Positions 22,095-34,739 of a stretch of 64,000 bases of DNA are shown here, one piece after another (the stretch's first letter is position 1; each line of letters starts with the position of its first letter). The translations under genes were made by a program, and so were the position numbers. The notes under the pieces were generated by a model. The model was given only the letters and a program-made list of their open reading frames with translations. It did not search any database and was not told where the DNA came from. Source of the stretch: Gnetum montanum (taxonomy: Eukaryota; Streptophyta; Gnetopsida; Gnetales; Gnetaceae); assembly GCA_015680685.1 (NCBI GenBank), contig MNCI01022611.1:249112-313111 (forward strand), written 5' to 3'.

Positions 22095-25000
22095 TCACTG
22101 GTGGTTATCTTCAGATGGCATACTTAAACTATGCGTCTTAGGAAAGATGTCCATCAACACATCTATCGTCTCTGGAGAAAACTTCCTTGCAAACAAAAAA
22201 CATGGTTTCCGCTCACCATCTACTATACAACGTTGTTTGGTCGTTATTTTCTGCATTGCCAACCACCAGTATCTAATCGAATTAGTGTTCTTAAACAATT
22301 AACAGCACTTTTCGTAACTTTCAGAATAATTTTTCAAGAACTATTTACTTTCATTATAAATTTACTGTAATAGAATGAACGCAAATAAAATACACAAGGG
22401 GTAAAAATTTGAAATTCCGAGTACTGGCTTTGCTTTAAAAATTACATATATGTTGGGATGTCAGTTTCAGGGTCAAGGAAAATGTATTTAAACTAAACAA
22501 GATGGCTATACCGGAACCAACATGATCATTCACAAATCTCTCTCTCTCTTTTGGGTGGAACATTTCATATTGGGCAAGTGAAAAATATGCATAACAGCAC
22601 TTCTCAACTATATTGATAAGCCTCATCATCACCACAATTAATATTGTCCACTGCAGACGAGAGGCACTATGTGTGTACCCTGTTTTTGTGAATTATTTCC
22701 AAACAATTGCGGCTTAGGATGAAAAATTAAGGCAACAAAGAACTGAATAGAACACCCCATCATAAAAAAAATGCAATGCTTAATGTAGACATGAACAAAG
22801 ATCAGATGCCCAATGACGCTATTGCAATTGACCGAAAAATAAACAAATTGCTAATGGGTGTGTTGAAAAGATGCCTTGTTGATGGATTGCAGACTACTCC
22901 CTCTGAATACGAGAAACAGAGGAAACATGTTAATACACTTTAATTTCATGCTAGACAGAGCTATATTGAGTTGGTAGAACGACATGCAACGTGCTTGTGT
23001 ATGTTCATGCATGCACATATAGGCAACTAGTGCTAATGCAGTTCCCATCGCCCTTTCTGATTCCATCTCTTGGTGGATGTAAGAAAGCGGGGCGAACTCT
23101 AGTGACTTGGGTGATTCCTATCCTACAGCAAAACAAGGTAGCAAGGCTGATGCTTTCTCAGGTTTGACTTTGGTGCATGTAATGACTCCCTAAAGTCAAT
23201 AGCACATGTTGCATAATTGATGTGACCCGAGTATGACATATGATGAATTGTATGTTGGGCTTATGGCCATGTGTTCATACTAAGGTTATGGCCAGTCCTA
23301 CTTTAGCTGAAGGCATCTCCTTATGTAATTACTTGAGTAGTGCTATGGCGTGATTAACGTATTATCAATATAGTATTGACCTTATATCAAGCTAGGCACA
23401 CTAATGTATTGTCACTGTATTCTCAAACTAATATTAAGCTAGGCATACATTTTAGCTGACCTTATGGGATGATATTATCGCGTTATTGTTAAAGTTCCAG
23501 TCAACAAAATAATATAATACATGAAAACTGGTACAGCGATTTAAAAAACAAGAATTAACTGATTATAAAACAAAGGTTTTACCTTGTTGTCACTAGAAAC
23601 GTGAGACGTCTCATCAATTGCCTGCCATACAACAAAAACAAAAATAACTCATAATAATTTCATATCAAACACAGCCAAACATACTAATCATCTAGACAGA
23701 ATATCTGAAACATATGTTCCAAAGTTACTGATTACCATAAGAGATTTCAGAAGACTGATATTGACATCTTTCTTGCTATAATTTTTTGGGTGCCATTTCC
23801 CCTCAGACCAGTCTACATGTGTGACAGACCAGTTTGCAATCCCAGATGGATCCATCATCTGAAACAGCAGCCAGAGCATAGCAAAAGTGGGATATATACT
23901 AAAAAAAACACAGATAGACACACACACGATTCAAAATCAAACAAGATGAGATGGCAAATATACATTTAAATATAAAGGCTTACATGTAGATAAGTCTGTA
24001 AATAGTGTTCATCAGGATAGCAGTTACGAGTCTCTTCACCTCGCTGCACGCAAAAAATATTAGAAGTCAACAGCCTGTTCAACAAAAAATGCAGAAAAAC
24101 TATGGAAATATTATGTAGTTTAAATACATTTCAAAATAACAGAAAACAATTATTTTCTCTTACATAACTAAAACCCTTGCAATTTTCAATTGCAAATTGA
24201 CAATTAATTTATGGATATGGTAGATAATTTCAAAGTCCGTAATCAGTATTCATCAAGCGTCCCACATAAAACATCTCAGTACATGTATCTGTAAAAGGTC
24301 CTATCTTAAACCATCTCTCCCTCGTATGCAAAAAGAATCAAGACTAAAATTTGAACAAAGTTATGAACTCCCTTATTTAATACAGAGTGCCAAAGGCAAT
24401 ATAATATTTTTTAATTTTCAAAAAATCATCTAATGATTTTTTTTAGTCATGAAATTCATGAAAAGCCGTGAACATGCAAGCAAACTTCCATTTATATATC
24501 TTGACCTTTCTTGAAATTTATTTAGTAATCAAACTTAGGTCATACATTAGCTAATGTGTCTCTGACCTAGATATGTTACAAGTAACCCCCTTTCAAGGTA
24601 TTATCAAGTGCATTCTCCTAAGACAAAATAAAGATCATGGAGTATACTCCACAAGTGCGTTGCAACCATTGATTAAAAAAATATGCTATTTACGATAACT
24701 TGGTCAATCAATAAGAAACATATCTTGATGTTTTCTTGCTTAGATTTGGGAATGGAAGCATAGGAAACATAAACATGAGAATTAGACTATCATTTTTCTC
24801 TCCGTTGAAATTCATATTAAGAGTTGAAACGATGTTCATGCAAGATTCGTAAAAGCTTCACAAGAAAAAAACCTTATAGCTTACAAAAAACTCACAGCAT
24901 GCAAAGTAGAATTCATGTAGAAATATTATAAAAGAAACTCATACGAAATACAAGAACTCATAAATTGAGATGAAAATTTGACACCAATTCATTGCCTGCA

Positions 25001-28000
25001 TCTCTCATTGCTTACATTTTTCATTGCATTGGTGGTTTGTACGGTTTAGGAGGCTTGCAGCTCTCCCATCCCACTCCATTCGTTCAATTACAGTAAAGTC
25101 TGACTATGTGACTTTGGAAAACATAGCATAATTTTTTTAATACATATTGAAAATAAAACTTTAATCCAATAGATGGTCTTCAATTTTTAGAAATATAAAA
25201 CTAGAATGATCAATTTAACCAAAGAGTATAACCATGGAAGAACACTGTCAATGCTCTGGAAGAAAATAGTACAATTGAGTACTGGTTACTAATTATCAGA
25301 ATACCTTGCAAAACTGCTTAAATTTTGAATAATAAACGCTATCCGCCACAATAAGCAGGGCATGCTGCCTTTTCAAAGTAAACCACTGCAATAAACAAAA
25401 TAATTATAGGCTGCCAATTGCCTGTGATAATAATTAATGTGCTTATAGCTTACACTGGAACTTTGGTTTCATAAAATGGTAATGGATCACACACACCTGA
25501 GATCCCTTCCTCCAATCACTTTCTTCTATCTCAGGCAAAAAAGGCTTGGAAAATCGGCCTCTTCCATGTGGCCCTGGGTCATCAAAACTGGGATAAAAAA
25601 AACACAAATCAGATAGATTTACAAGAATTAACGAAACGGAAGCTAGGCAAACTTCATTCTTCATAGTATGGAAATCATATACACCATAGGCATTAGCAGT
25701 ATCAGATAACATACCAGTCAACAAAACTGACACTACGGTTGACCAAATAGTCGTAAACAAAATCAAAACTGCGTATAGGGATGCAGCTGAAATGCATCAA
25801 GCAAACGATAAAATTAAAAACTTGTCAGGTTTATGAAAATACAAGCTCGATCAAACATGAATATAACAAGCAATAAACCTTTCTGACAGGAGAACAAAAT
25901 GTTGATTATTTTGATCCATCAATGCAAATGTCAGAAGTCGCCTTTCAGCATCTACCATCGATATGCTCCCCCACTCAACCTATAAATAAAAAACTATTTC
26001 AGTTTCATAAATAATAAACATGAAATTATGTTGTTGTAATAAGCATTACTAATGCAACAAATTTTAATGCTAAATGAATCCTACCCGTCGAAACATCAGA
26101 ATAGCAACGGTTACAGTACTTCATTTTACTAAATCCCAACTCAATAGAATAAAATTATCTAACCTTCCGGCTGCGAACATCTCGATTAGCAAATAACGGA
26201 GTCTCCCTCGTTGTCTTCATCGAGTTCAGCTTAGAAGAGTGGACATAGATGGAGTACTTGCCCTGGTGCCCCTGACAATTGAAGGTGCAAACGCGGTGGT
26301 GTCAATTTTAATAATCAATTGCACCGTACCGCCGAAGCAACACCCACTAGCTTTGCCTTTGTCTTGAACAACTGCACATTATTCGAAGATTCAAATTTCA
26401 GGCAGAACCTGCAAACTGCACCCTGCAGGTCATCTACCAATCCCCTCTCCTTCGCAAGAAGCGAAGGACCGGTTGCTTGTTCATACAAGCAATTTTCCCC
26501 ATCGACTAAAATGGATTTCGAAGTATTTCCCTTTCGGGAAATGCTTCATGTCTTAAAGCATCTTTAGTATATGTGCTTTCAGGGACTTTTAGTAGACAGA
26601 AAACGTAAAAGAACACAATATAATTTATTCAAAAGCAAACGTGTGGTGCAAGAAGCCATTGTAATACAAACATAAAAACAATTACTCTTCAATAACCCAA
26701 CAAGCTATAATTTACTAATTTAGTCATCTCTAAAAACAGACCCGACTACGCGTCGGTAAGTATTAACAATCAAGAGCCGCGACGAAATGAGACATAGTGT
26801 TCAAAGCAATTAAGTCATCGGCACAGCACCAAGAAATAGGTATATAACTACTCATATCACAAAATTCAAAATCTCTTTAACAAATCTTGACTATTACACC
26901 AATCCTATTATGATAGTCAACATGCCTATATCTATAGACCTGCAGCGTTGATTCGCAAGGTCAAAACTCTTATAGATATGTGTATATATATTCAAAGTTT
27001 GGGAAATTGGATTAAATGAGTTCAATTTCATCTTTTTTCAAGCTAAACTGGGTCAACTGGCCTTCACTCGCCAAGTGATATCGTTGTTTCAGGAAACGAG
27101 TGGTGTGAGGAACGGAAATGAAGCTATTACACAGCTGCGGCGATAACTGTGGTAAACGTCATGGAAACCTAATGAAGTCATTAAAAAAAACCATAAAATA
27201 ACATGCAGAAAAGAAAAGATATCGTGACGATCCAATACAGGAAGAATCTATACGCTGCTTATCGTCAGGGAAAGCTTCTTTTGAAATTGGGATTGCTCAA
27301 GAGTTGTTTCGTTTGAAAGCACGAAAATCATTTCGTTTGAAAGACAATCAATATAGTAGAACGTCGAGACTATATGGTCAAAACTTTGCATTTGAGCTAA
27401 AATGCTTCATTTCGCCTCAAAATTCATCCAACGTATAGCACAAAGTATGGACACCGGCAGCGTTGGTAAAAACGGACGGTCAGAAAAATATGCTTGTTTT
27501 CGTGGCACAAAATAAACAAATACGATCGTTCATATCATCACGAACAAGCCTGCCACCTTTACATTGCCATCTTACTGAAACCAAAAGCACGAATTCCGAA
27601 GAAAAGCAAAAAACTGAGCACAGAGCGCGCGTGCACGTACCATGAAAAAGCGCTCCCAGAGATGTTCGAACGGGAGCGGGCCCGGCGTGAGGAACATGAA
27701 CGCGATCTTTGGTGTATTCGAAACATTCGGCAATTCGAGCACGTCCTTGGAGAAGACGCGAGCCGCAAGCTCCGGATCGCTGAGCCCGCGCGGCGGCGCC
27801 GGTGGGGGGTGTGGAAGTGGCAGCAGCACCACCTGCGATTCCCAAAAACCTAACCTCGACGGGCCGTACACATACGAAGCACCGATCAGCGACAGAAAAA
27901 CCAGCATCACAATCGCGCCTATCCACCACACCGGCCGGCGGCCCGTTCGGCCCCCGCGGCTGCCGCCCGACGCCGCCATTGCGCACTTCCGCTGGTGCTG

Positions 28001-28033
28001 ATCCGCCGCCTTCTTCGCGTCCAGCGCGGCCAT
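22095..28033 (-). CDS. GT14/DUF266 core-2/I-branching (BC10-like) glycosyltransferase, ten exons
   Basis: Exons on the minus strand, in order: 28033-27641, 26271-26164, 25979-25879, 25786-25715, 25587-25497, 25385-25305, 24043-23984, 23858-23736, 23621-23583, 22250-22095. All introns are GT/AG; the exons sum to 1224 bases in one open frame, 407 residues plus TGA. A short cytosolic tail and a membrane anchor (about 36-56) give a type II Golgi topology. Family blocks: PKIAFMFLTPGPLPFEHLWE (108-127), GHQGKYSIYVHSS (132-144), VEWGSISMVDAERRLL (168-183), ESCIPIRSFDFVYDYL, FDDPGPHGRGRF, WFTLKRQHALLIVAD, CYPDEHYLQTYL, SVTHVDWSEGKWHP, and KPCFLFARKFSP. Rice BC10 belongs to this family and affects cell-wall composition; the substrate here is unknown. 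The length is normal and nothing is missing. Intron 1 (1369 bases) and intron 9 (1332 bases) are the longest. The exon structure is my own reconstruction from splice signals and family motifs. Confidence 0.93.
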
Positions 28034-28098
28034 TCTCGCATTGCCGAAGAAACGGCGACCGATGGATCCAGTAAAAAATCTTCAACAACAACAAACGC
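28034..28098 (-). promoter_or_regulatory. Proximal 5' leader of the glycosyltransferase gene
   Basis: Sixty-five bases between the chosen ATG (28033) and the tandem duplication. The ATG at 28033 is followed by an Ala/Lys-rich cytosolic tail and the membrane anchor. Longer frames on the same strand lack the anchor in frame, so this start is preferred. No TATA box was identified with confidence upstream. Confidence 0.4.
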
Positions 28099-28171
28099 AG
28101 GCAAAAAACCTAGCTTCAACTTATCCTTTTCAAGCTGCTAATCATCCAACACCAGGACAATCACAAACCGC

Positions 28172-28208
<37 letters not shown>

Positions 28209-28717
28209 CAACCTCAAAGATTCAACGAAATGCATCCAAAATCGAAACTTGGCCTACACTAATTCATCTCAAAGATTCAACGCCTAATCATGCGAAACAG
28301 CTACAAAAGCACGATTCATTCGGACAACAGGCGCAAACGCCTAGTGAGTGAATGCTGACGTACAGAAGAAATTTGTATCAACAAAAGATTCAACAAACAA
28401 TTGGCCAAACAAGAAGGCAAAAAACCTAGCTTCAACTTATCCTTTTCAAGCTGCTAATCATCCAACACCAGGACAATCACAAACCGCCATTCTCTCTCTC
28501 TCTCTCTCCACAACCTCAAAGATTCAACGAAATGCATCCAAAATCGAAACTTGGCCTACACTAATTCATCTCAAAGATTCAACGCCTAATCATGCGAAAC
28601 AGCTACAAAAGCACGATTCATTCGGACAAAAGGCGCAAACGCCTAGTGAGTGACTGCTGACGTACAGAAGCGATTTGTATCAACAAAAGATTCAACAAAC
28701 AATTGGCCAAACAAGAA
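28099..28717. repeat. Tandem duplication of about 310 bp with a TC microsatellite
   Basis: Copy 1 is 28099-28414 (316 bases) and copy 2 is 28415-28717 (303 bases). They differ by only a few substitutions plus the length of a TC run: 16 units at 28175-28206 and 9 units at 28491-28508. Both lie just upstream of the start codon of the minus-strand glycosyltransferase, where they read as GA repeats on the gene's strand. They may lie in the 5' UTR or promoter. Confidence 0.9.
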
Positions 28718-30176
28718 CCACGACGAAAAGGCGAAAAGCGATGCATAAACCCTCACCTTACCTGGTGACGTTTGGCTGAACTGTGGCCTACAAGAGTGGC
28801 CTCCTTACGTTTTCACAGACAGTTACCGACCGTCGCTCGTGCTCCTTCCCTGAGATGTCAACCGCGGTCAACAGCAACAGAAGCACCAGCCCAAGCAAAA
28901 ACGGAAAAAAAGAAATCGAAATCGAAATCAAAACGAAAATCACAAGTAACAATACTCTCTGTCGGCTGTTGCCGCGGCTGCAGCTCAATTAGTTGCTTGT
29001 GACGTACATATATTTTCCTGCGCTTGAGGTTCGGGAATCTGCGCTCAACACACAGGCCTTGCTTGCTTTGTTTGATGATAATTTTTGTCAGGGCCGCGTC
29101 TGCCTCCCCTTCCGTTTTGTGTTGGACTGCGTTTTATGGGATGAGGTCCGTTTTTTACTATTATTGCTGGTGACATTGGCGAAGTTCCGCTTTTGAATTT
29201 CAAAACAACATTAGCAACTTCCAAGTTGCGCACGGGGGAGTCTGCGAAATAAGCGTTTTCTATGTGCCTTGTGATGAGGCAGCTTGGCGTTTTTTATGTG
29301 CGTCGTCAGGCCCAGGGCTGAGGAGGCATGTTTCAGAAGTTGTAATTATTGGATTTTACGGTTGGATTAGGGATATGCGCATCTGTTTTGTGTTGCTTTG
29401 TGGTTGGTGTGGTATCCTCTTTTTTTTTTGTGTTTTTTTGCCTCCTTGATTGGACCGGCTAGGGATTTATCTTCACCAGTATCCAAGTGCTCTACATGTT
29501 CGGTTTCTCTCTCTAATGGACTTTCGCTGCTGGCGCTTTGATGGACCATTTCCACGGTTGCAGTTTTTCATCGTAGTTTATTCAAGTGCGTGAATTTACC
29601 CATCCGTAAGTTGGGATTGCATTGAATTTAGAAATGAAAAGAAAATATCAATGTGTAATCGTGGTACGGGGATTCCGACCAAAAGATGCTTGGATTCCTT
29701 ATGAAACTTGTAATTTAGCTCCACTTTCGTTGAATAAGTTTCCACCTCCAAGCTAACCATGCAACGTTCCATCCTCCAATGGTTAAAATAGGCCAAGTTG
29801 CCGTTAAAAAAGGTGCAAGTTGCACTCTGAAAATGTTTGATTAGGAAAATATCACTATGTGTGGTACGGGGTATGACATAAGAAATGCTTAGATTCCTTG
29901 TGCAATAATAGTTCACCTTTAGTCTATGTCCACTTGACTTGAACAAGTCCAAATATACATTCTACTAATTACTAGGGCATTAAAATCAATATTACTTTGG
30001 AATCAATATTTGAAAAATTCCAAGTATATCAAATCAATAGAGAGAGAGTCTAAGAAAAAGCATGGGACGTCTTTTTAGGTTTTCATTCTTACAACCAATC
30101 GTAAAAAACCTTCCATTTGGAGTAAAAAAGGGAGGCATTGCCTTTGTTCAAAAGTGCCCTTACATGTTTTCACTTT
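28718..30176. other. Intergenic region between the glycosyltransferase promoter and the LTR stack
   Basis: GC content falls from left to right. No gene is recognised. Two related blocks of about 50 bases, each holding GTGGTACGGGG and later GATTCCTT, occur at about 29643-29702 and 29843-29900, suggesting an old 200-base duplication. A GAGAGAGAG run lies near 30041. Confidence 0.5.
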
Positions 30177-31002
30177 TGATGAGCACCAAGTAGTCCCTCT
30201 ACTCAACCGTACGAATCACAAGCGTTCACCAATGATCCAATTGAATTTCGTGGACTTAGCCCCTAAGAATACCAATAGACAAAGATAGTGTTGTGAGAGT
30301 TTGATCGTTGTCTTCTTAGCTTCACTTGTGTAAGCTCAGTTGTATGGTTAAGTGTAAGCCAAGGCACATGATATTTATTTATATTTTATATTTTATTTAT
30401 TTAATCTAAGTATGAAGCAAAGGTAATTAATTAGAAATTAGGTATTTAATTATCTAACGCCTTTACTCTAACTAGCCTAACATAAGCATCCAGGTCCTAC
30501 TTTCCATTCACATCCTAAACTCTCTCTAGGATTACCAAGTGTTTATCGCTAGGCGTGCCAAATAGCCACTTATAGGATTACCAAGTGTTAAGCAGTATGT
30601 TTCAAGTGGTCGTACTTATGTGTTATTATTAAATGTATTAATTAATTAAAGACATCAATGTAAAGTGCATGGAAGTAAACATTAATCTATTCTAAGTGCT
30701 GCAAGAAATTCCAAGAATCTCATCCTTATTGTTGTCACATCAAAGTGTTTAGGTACATTAATGCTTAAATAAGGATCCGTACAAGCCTTAAAGTCCTACC
30801 TTGAGCATTCAAAAAATATTCTAGCTCTCAGCTAGGAAAACTACAAGACTTCAACTATGTTATTGACTTAATGTGCCATAAATGTGGTGGGTACGTGCAT
30901 TTATATAAGCTAGACTAAACATTGTGTCAATGCATCAAACCTTGTGTTGGTGGGGCTACGTCAATGCATGCCCGTCGACATAACTAATCAAATGATTCAT
31001 CA
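30177..31002 (-). repeat. 3' LTR of element 5 (826 bp)
   Basis: The plus strand starts TGATGAGCACCAAG and ends GATTCATCA. The following TACCCCCACGAC is, on the minus strand, a polypurine tract ending in GTGGGGGTA directly before the LTR. A TATA box (TTATATAA) lies near 30901. Two GTCAATGCAT words occur upstream of it in element orientation (30927-30970). Confidence 0.75.
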
Positions 31003-32824
31003 TACCCCCACGACTAAGTAAAAACTCATCCTGGAATGAACAAAAGTAGGATTGAGCTTCTTACAAAATTAGGAAGGTATGAGATTATTAATTGATTGAC
31101 TCTAACTAACTAATTCTAAGTGCCAAATTATATGGAATTATAAAAATTACAAAAATGGATGTCTTCAATAATAAAATTGGACACCCTTACAAAAATGGAT
31201 GGTAAGAACCCTCTAGTTGCCAAAGATGAAGTGAAGATCAAACAGTGGCAGGAGGTGAAGGCTCTTGAGATGCTAAAGGATCTTCACTAGTCTCCAACAC
31301 TCAATGGTAGTGGTGATTGAGGCTGATGCTATCTTGCTGCAGTTACAGCTTTTGGTGGAAGACAAAAAGTGTCCAACAATGCTTTCATCTTCTCCTCCTT
31401 ACTTCGTGGTCATACACAAGCCATGCAGCTTCACCACTATGGGCTGGTATGAGGACATCCCACAGATAGGACATTGCTGGGAACAACTCCTTAATGTTGA
31501 CAAACCACATTGCAAATTATTTTCATTTGATATTAAACAACTTTACTAGGTCCTGTAGTTCATGGTAGTCATTCATTCTTCTAGCTAAGTTCTTAACAAC
31601 TGCTCATTGATCTATGAAATGGCTCTTGAGAACTTCAAGCTTTGCAATGGTTGTCTTCAACTTTTGCTTAGTCTCTTTGTGATCCTTGAACTTGGCTTCA
31701 TAGAGGAGGTACAAGTTGGCCACTTGCTTTTCTAGTTTTGACCCTAGTTTCCCTACTGTCAACATCATCAAGTTTGCATACCGAAGGTTGGCAAGCTTCA
31801 TGTACTCTATCATTTCCTCTATTTGCAACTCCTTCAAGTGGATTTTTGCCTTGTTGTAGGCATTCAAGCTATCAAAGATCGACTATCATACATCACCTCT
31901 TTGCTAGAGCTGCTAGAGGGCCTCATTCATCTTCACCTTGGCTAGTTGAATTTCTTTCTCATGCACCTCCTTGAGGAGCCCCACCTAGTCCCTATAATGA
32001 TTTTTCACTCTTTTGAGTTTTAAGGCCTCATTTTTCTAGGTGACTACCTTGATGGGTATCTTTTGGTGAAGCACCCAAGCTTCCTCCATAGATATATTTC
32101 TGTTTTTCACTACCAACTTCCTTAGATCCAAGTTTACCTTAGCAAGCTGCTCCTGCTATTGTCTCATAAATTCAACCATTTGTTCTTTGTGCTTCTTGAC
32201 ATTTCACAGGTAATGAATGTTCTTGGTAAGGATCAAGTTTTCTTTGCAGGCTTGCACAAAGTACTTATTGGTGTTGAAGACAAGAGTCTTCGATAAGGAC
32301 ATGTCAAAGAAGATCATCTCCTTAGCATTCTCAGCTTCCTTGAGTTTATACTGAAGCTACAAGAAATCTTCATCTCCTAATTTCCAATCTCATAGAAGCT
32401 TGTACATGTTTGAGTGCAACTATGCCTGGCATGGCTACTATAGGAATAGTTAATGCTTTTGCCACTTGATCAACCACCACTTCTATCATTGTTACTTATC
32501 CATGGTGTTGCATCACCAGGATAGTAGCCCCCTCACCTTCCTCCATGTGCATCGAGAAAGTTGTGGTATTCCTAGAAATTTATGGGAACTCTTATTATCC
32601 AAGGATAAACACCATAACTTCTTGGATGCTCGAATTCATTCTTGCGAGCGCTTACCTTCATTGGGTTGAAAACATTAGGGTAATCTCCTCTAGCTAGCAT
32701 ATGGTGCTAGTCACTTCATTGAGATGGCTTAATGTTAGCTGCTAGACTGATGGTTCCCCACCACTTGCCTCTTCTTATTATTGTTGCAGTAGTTGTTCAT
32801 GAAGTTTCCTCATGTGTTTAATAG
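31003..32824 (-). pseudogene. Extra (env-position) ORF of element 5, C-terminal part
   Basis: Minus-strand readings are rich in Lys, Glu, Leu and Gln with heptad-like spacing, for example the 87-residue piece at 31604-31867 (EKQVANLYLLYEAKFKDHKE...). Corresponding coiled-coil-like parts occur at 34750-36000 (element 3) and 46930-48100 (element 4), in the same position next to the 3' LTR. The function is unknown. Athila elements are known to carry an env-like ORF after integrase, and this may be its equivalent. Confidence 0.5.
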
Positions 32825-34556
32825 TGATGAGTGGTGAGGTAGCCCTATGCTCAACCATACGAATCACAAGCATTCATGCATGATCCGGTTGAATTTCGTG
32901 GATGGGACTAGTTGTGGTATCTAGATCATTATACTTTGATCATAGTTTGCTATCTTCCCACTTGGACTTGTGGTAGCTTTGTCACGTATGATTTAGTCCA
33001 ACGTGAGGCATATGATGTTGTCTAATTTTATGCTACTCCTAATGATGAAAAAGAGATGAATTAATTAAGCTACTGAACAATGGAGAGTAAAATCCAAACT
33101 AACCTATGTGCCATGAGTATCCACTCTTAATCGTCCATACATGCCTTGGGCTTCATGAGACTACTTCTAGGATTTCCAAGTATATATCACTAGGTGTGCT
33201 AAATAATACACTGCTAGATTACAAAGTGCTTACACTTAAGCACTTGTGACTATGGCATACGCCTTTTGCTTAATGACAAGAATAGTAAATAGTAATAAAT
33301 GGAAATGTTAACTAAAGAAAATTGATGAGTGGCGAGGTACCCCTACACTCAACCATATGAATACGAGCGTTACACGCGTGATTCGGTTGAACTCCGCAAA
33401 CTAAGTGCCTACACACCTTATGGAACACTTAAGGTTAATCATTCGTTGTCTTCCCAAACTTACTTGTATTTGTCACGGTTGTATGGTTAAGCAAGTCTAA
33501 GGTATGTGATTTTTATATCTTTTATGTTTTCATCGCCTATGCTAGGAGGAAAGGGTGAAGAGACTAAGTAACTAACTTTAACTAACTAAGTTCTAATGTC
33601 TAGCATCAATATCCATTCCCACTTGCCGTTCACACCCTGAACCAATGCAACCTTCTAGGATTACCAATGCTATTCGTTACTGGGATTACCAAGCATAACG
33701 CACGTGCTCGAAGCGGTCGTACTGAATGCACTTAACTATGAGAGAAGGGTTGAGAGAGATTTGATTAACTAATAAAGCAATTAAACGATGAACAATAAAT
33801 AACAATAATTAAAGTCCTAATTAGCTTAGTCCATGCACTGCAAGGTTTATCCAAAAATTTCTTCTTTATTTCTGTACACAAACTTGTGTTCAAGTACAAT
33901 ATTTGCTCGAATAAAGATCCGTTCACTTTGGAGCTCCTACTGTGGGCACATGGAAAATATTCTATCTTTGGAGAGGTAAAACTGCTATAGTTTTGCTACG
34001 GTCTAGGCCTAGAATGAGAAACAAGGGAGAGCTACCTCTTATTTATAGATTTGGCGACACACTGTGATATCTCATACTCAATATCGCAAGGGAAAACGCA
34101 ATATCGCGTATGCGATATTGCGGCCGGTGCAATATCGCATACATGATATCCCGGCCCATGCAATATCGCATCCCATCAAAAATAGTAAATAATTAACAAT
34201 TAAAAGTAATAATAATCTAAGTGGATGCTACAATGATGGGAGTAACCTTGATCTTTATTTCCAATCATATAATGTGTCCAAGTACATCACACTCGAACAG
34301 AGGTACCATATGATTACAAACATCACACTGCAGGCATGCACTGGGAAAATAAGAGGACTAAAAAATAATCTATGAAGAAACTAACTAAAAACTGAAACTA
34401 AAACTATTTCTTCTATATCTCAACTGTGCACCTAAGTGCTGTATTTATAGGCTAGCATGGAGGAGACGATTTGAGATATTCGACATCTTGGGCTCCAATA
34501 TCAAGGCTCTAATATCAGGTATTTGATATTGGGGTCAACAGATTCATAACTCATCA
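32825..34556 (-). repeat. 3' LTR of element 3, interrupted by a solo LTR
   Basis: The LTR runs from TGATGAGTGGTGAGG to ACTCATCA. Without the insert 33323-34178 plus one AAAAT copy it aligns end to end with 39975-40849. The uninterrupted site is visible in the right LTR near 40462-40475. It is followed by a polypurine-like CATAGGGATA on the minus strand. Confidence 0.85.
33323..34178 (-). repeat. Solo LTR (856 bp) nested in the LTR of element 3
   Basis: The termini are TGATGAGTGG...TCCCATCA, flanked on both sides by AAAAT (33318-33322 and 34179-34183). It aligns with the LTR of element 1 (852 bases) through most of its length. Its own TATA box (CTATAAAT on the minus strand) lies near 34041-34048. 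Its U3 end (34060-34175) holds repeated CAATATCGC/GCGATATTG palindromic words. A single LTR with intact target-site duplication means unequal recombination removed the rest. Confidence 0.92.
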
Positions 34557-34739
34557 TATCCCTATGATTGAATGAAAACTCATCCTTGAGTTAAACAAAA
34601 CGAGGAACAAGTTCTTTACAAAATATTGGGAAGGTATGGGATTATTGACTAACTTAAACAACCAATAAAATAATTGACTTTTACATGCTACAGTGGTGAT
34701 TTACAAAAATTGGGATATAATATTACAAGGCACAAAACT

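Noticed and set aside
26319-26567. Plus-strand ORF in intron 1 of the glycosyltransferase gene
   Set aside because: No domain, no splice-linked continuation, and intron position on the other strand; treated as chance.
27480-28094. Long alternative minus-strand frame overlapping exon 1 of the glycosyltransferase
   Set aside because: It lacks the membrane anchor and the family motifs; the frame starting at 28033 joins to nine further exons in phase.
28099-28717. Possible CRISPR-like or satellite array
   Set aside because: There are only two copies of a 310-base unit with no short repeat/spacer pattern; it is a tandem duplication in a eukaryotic genome.
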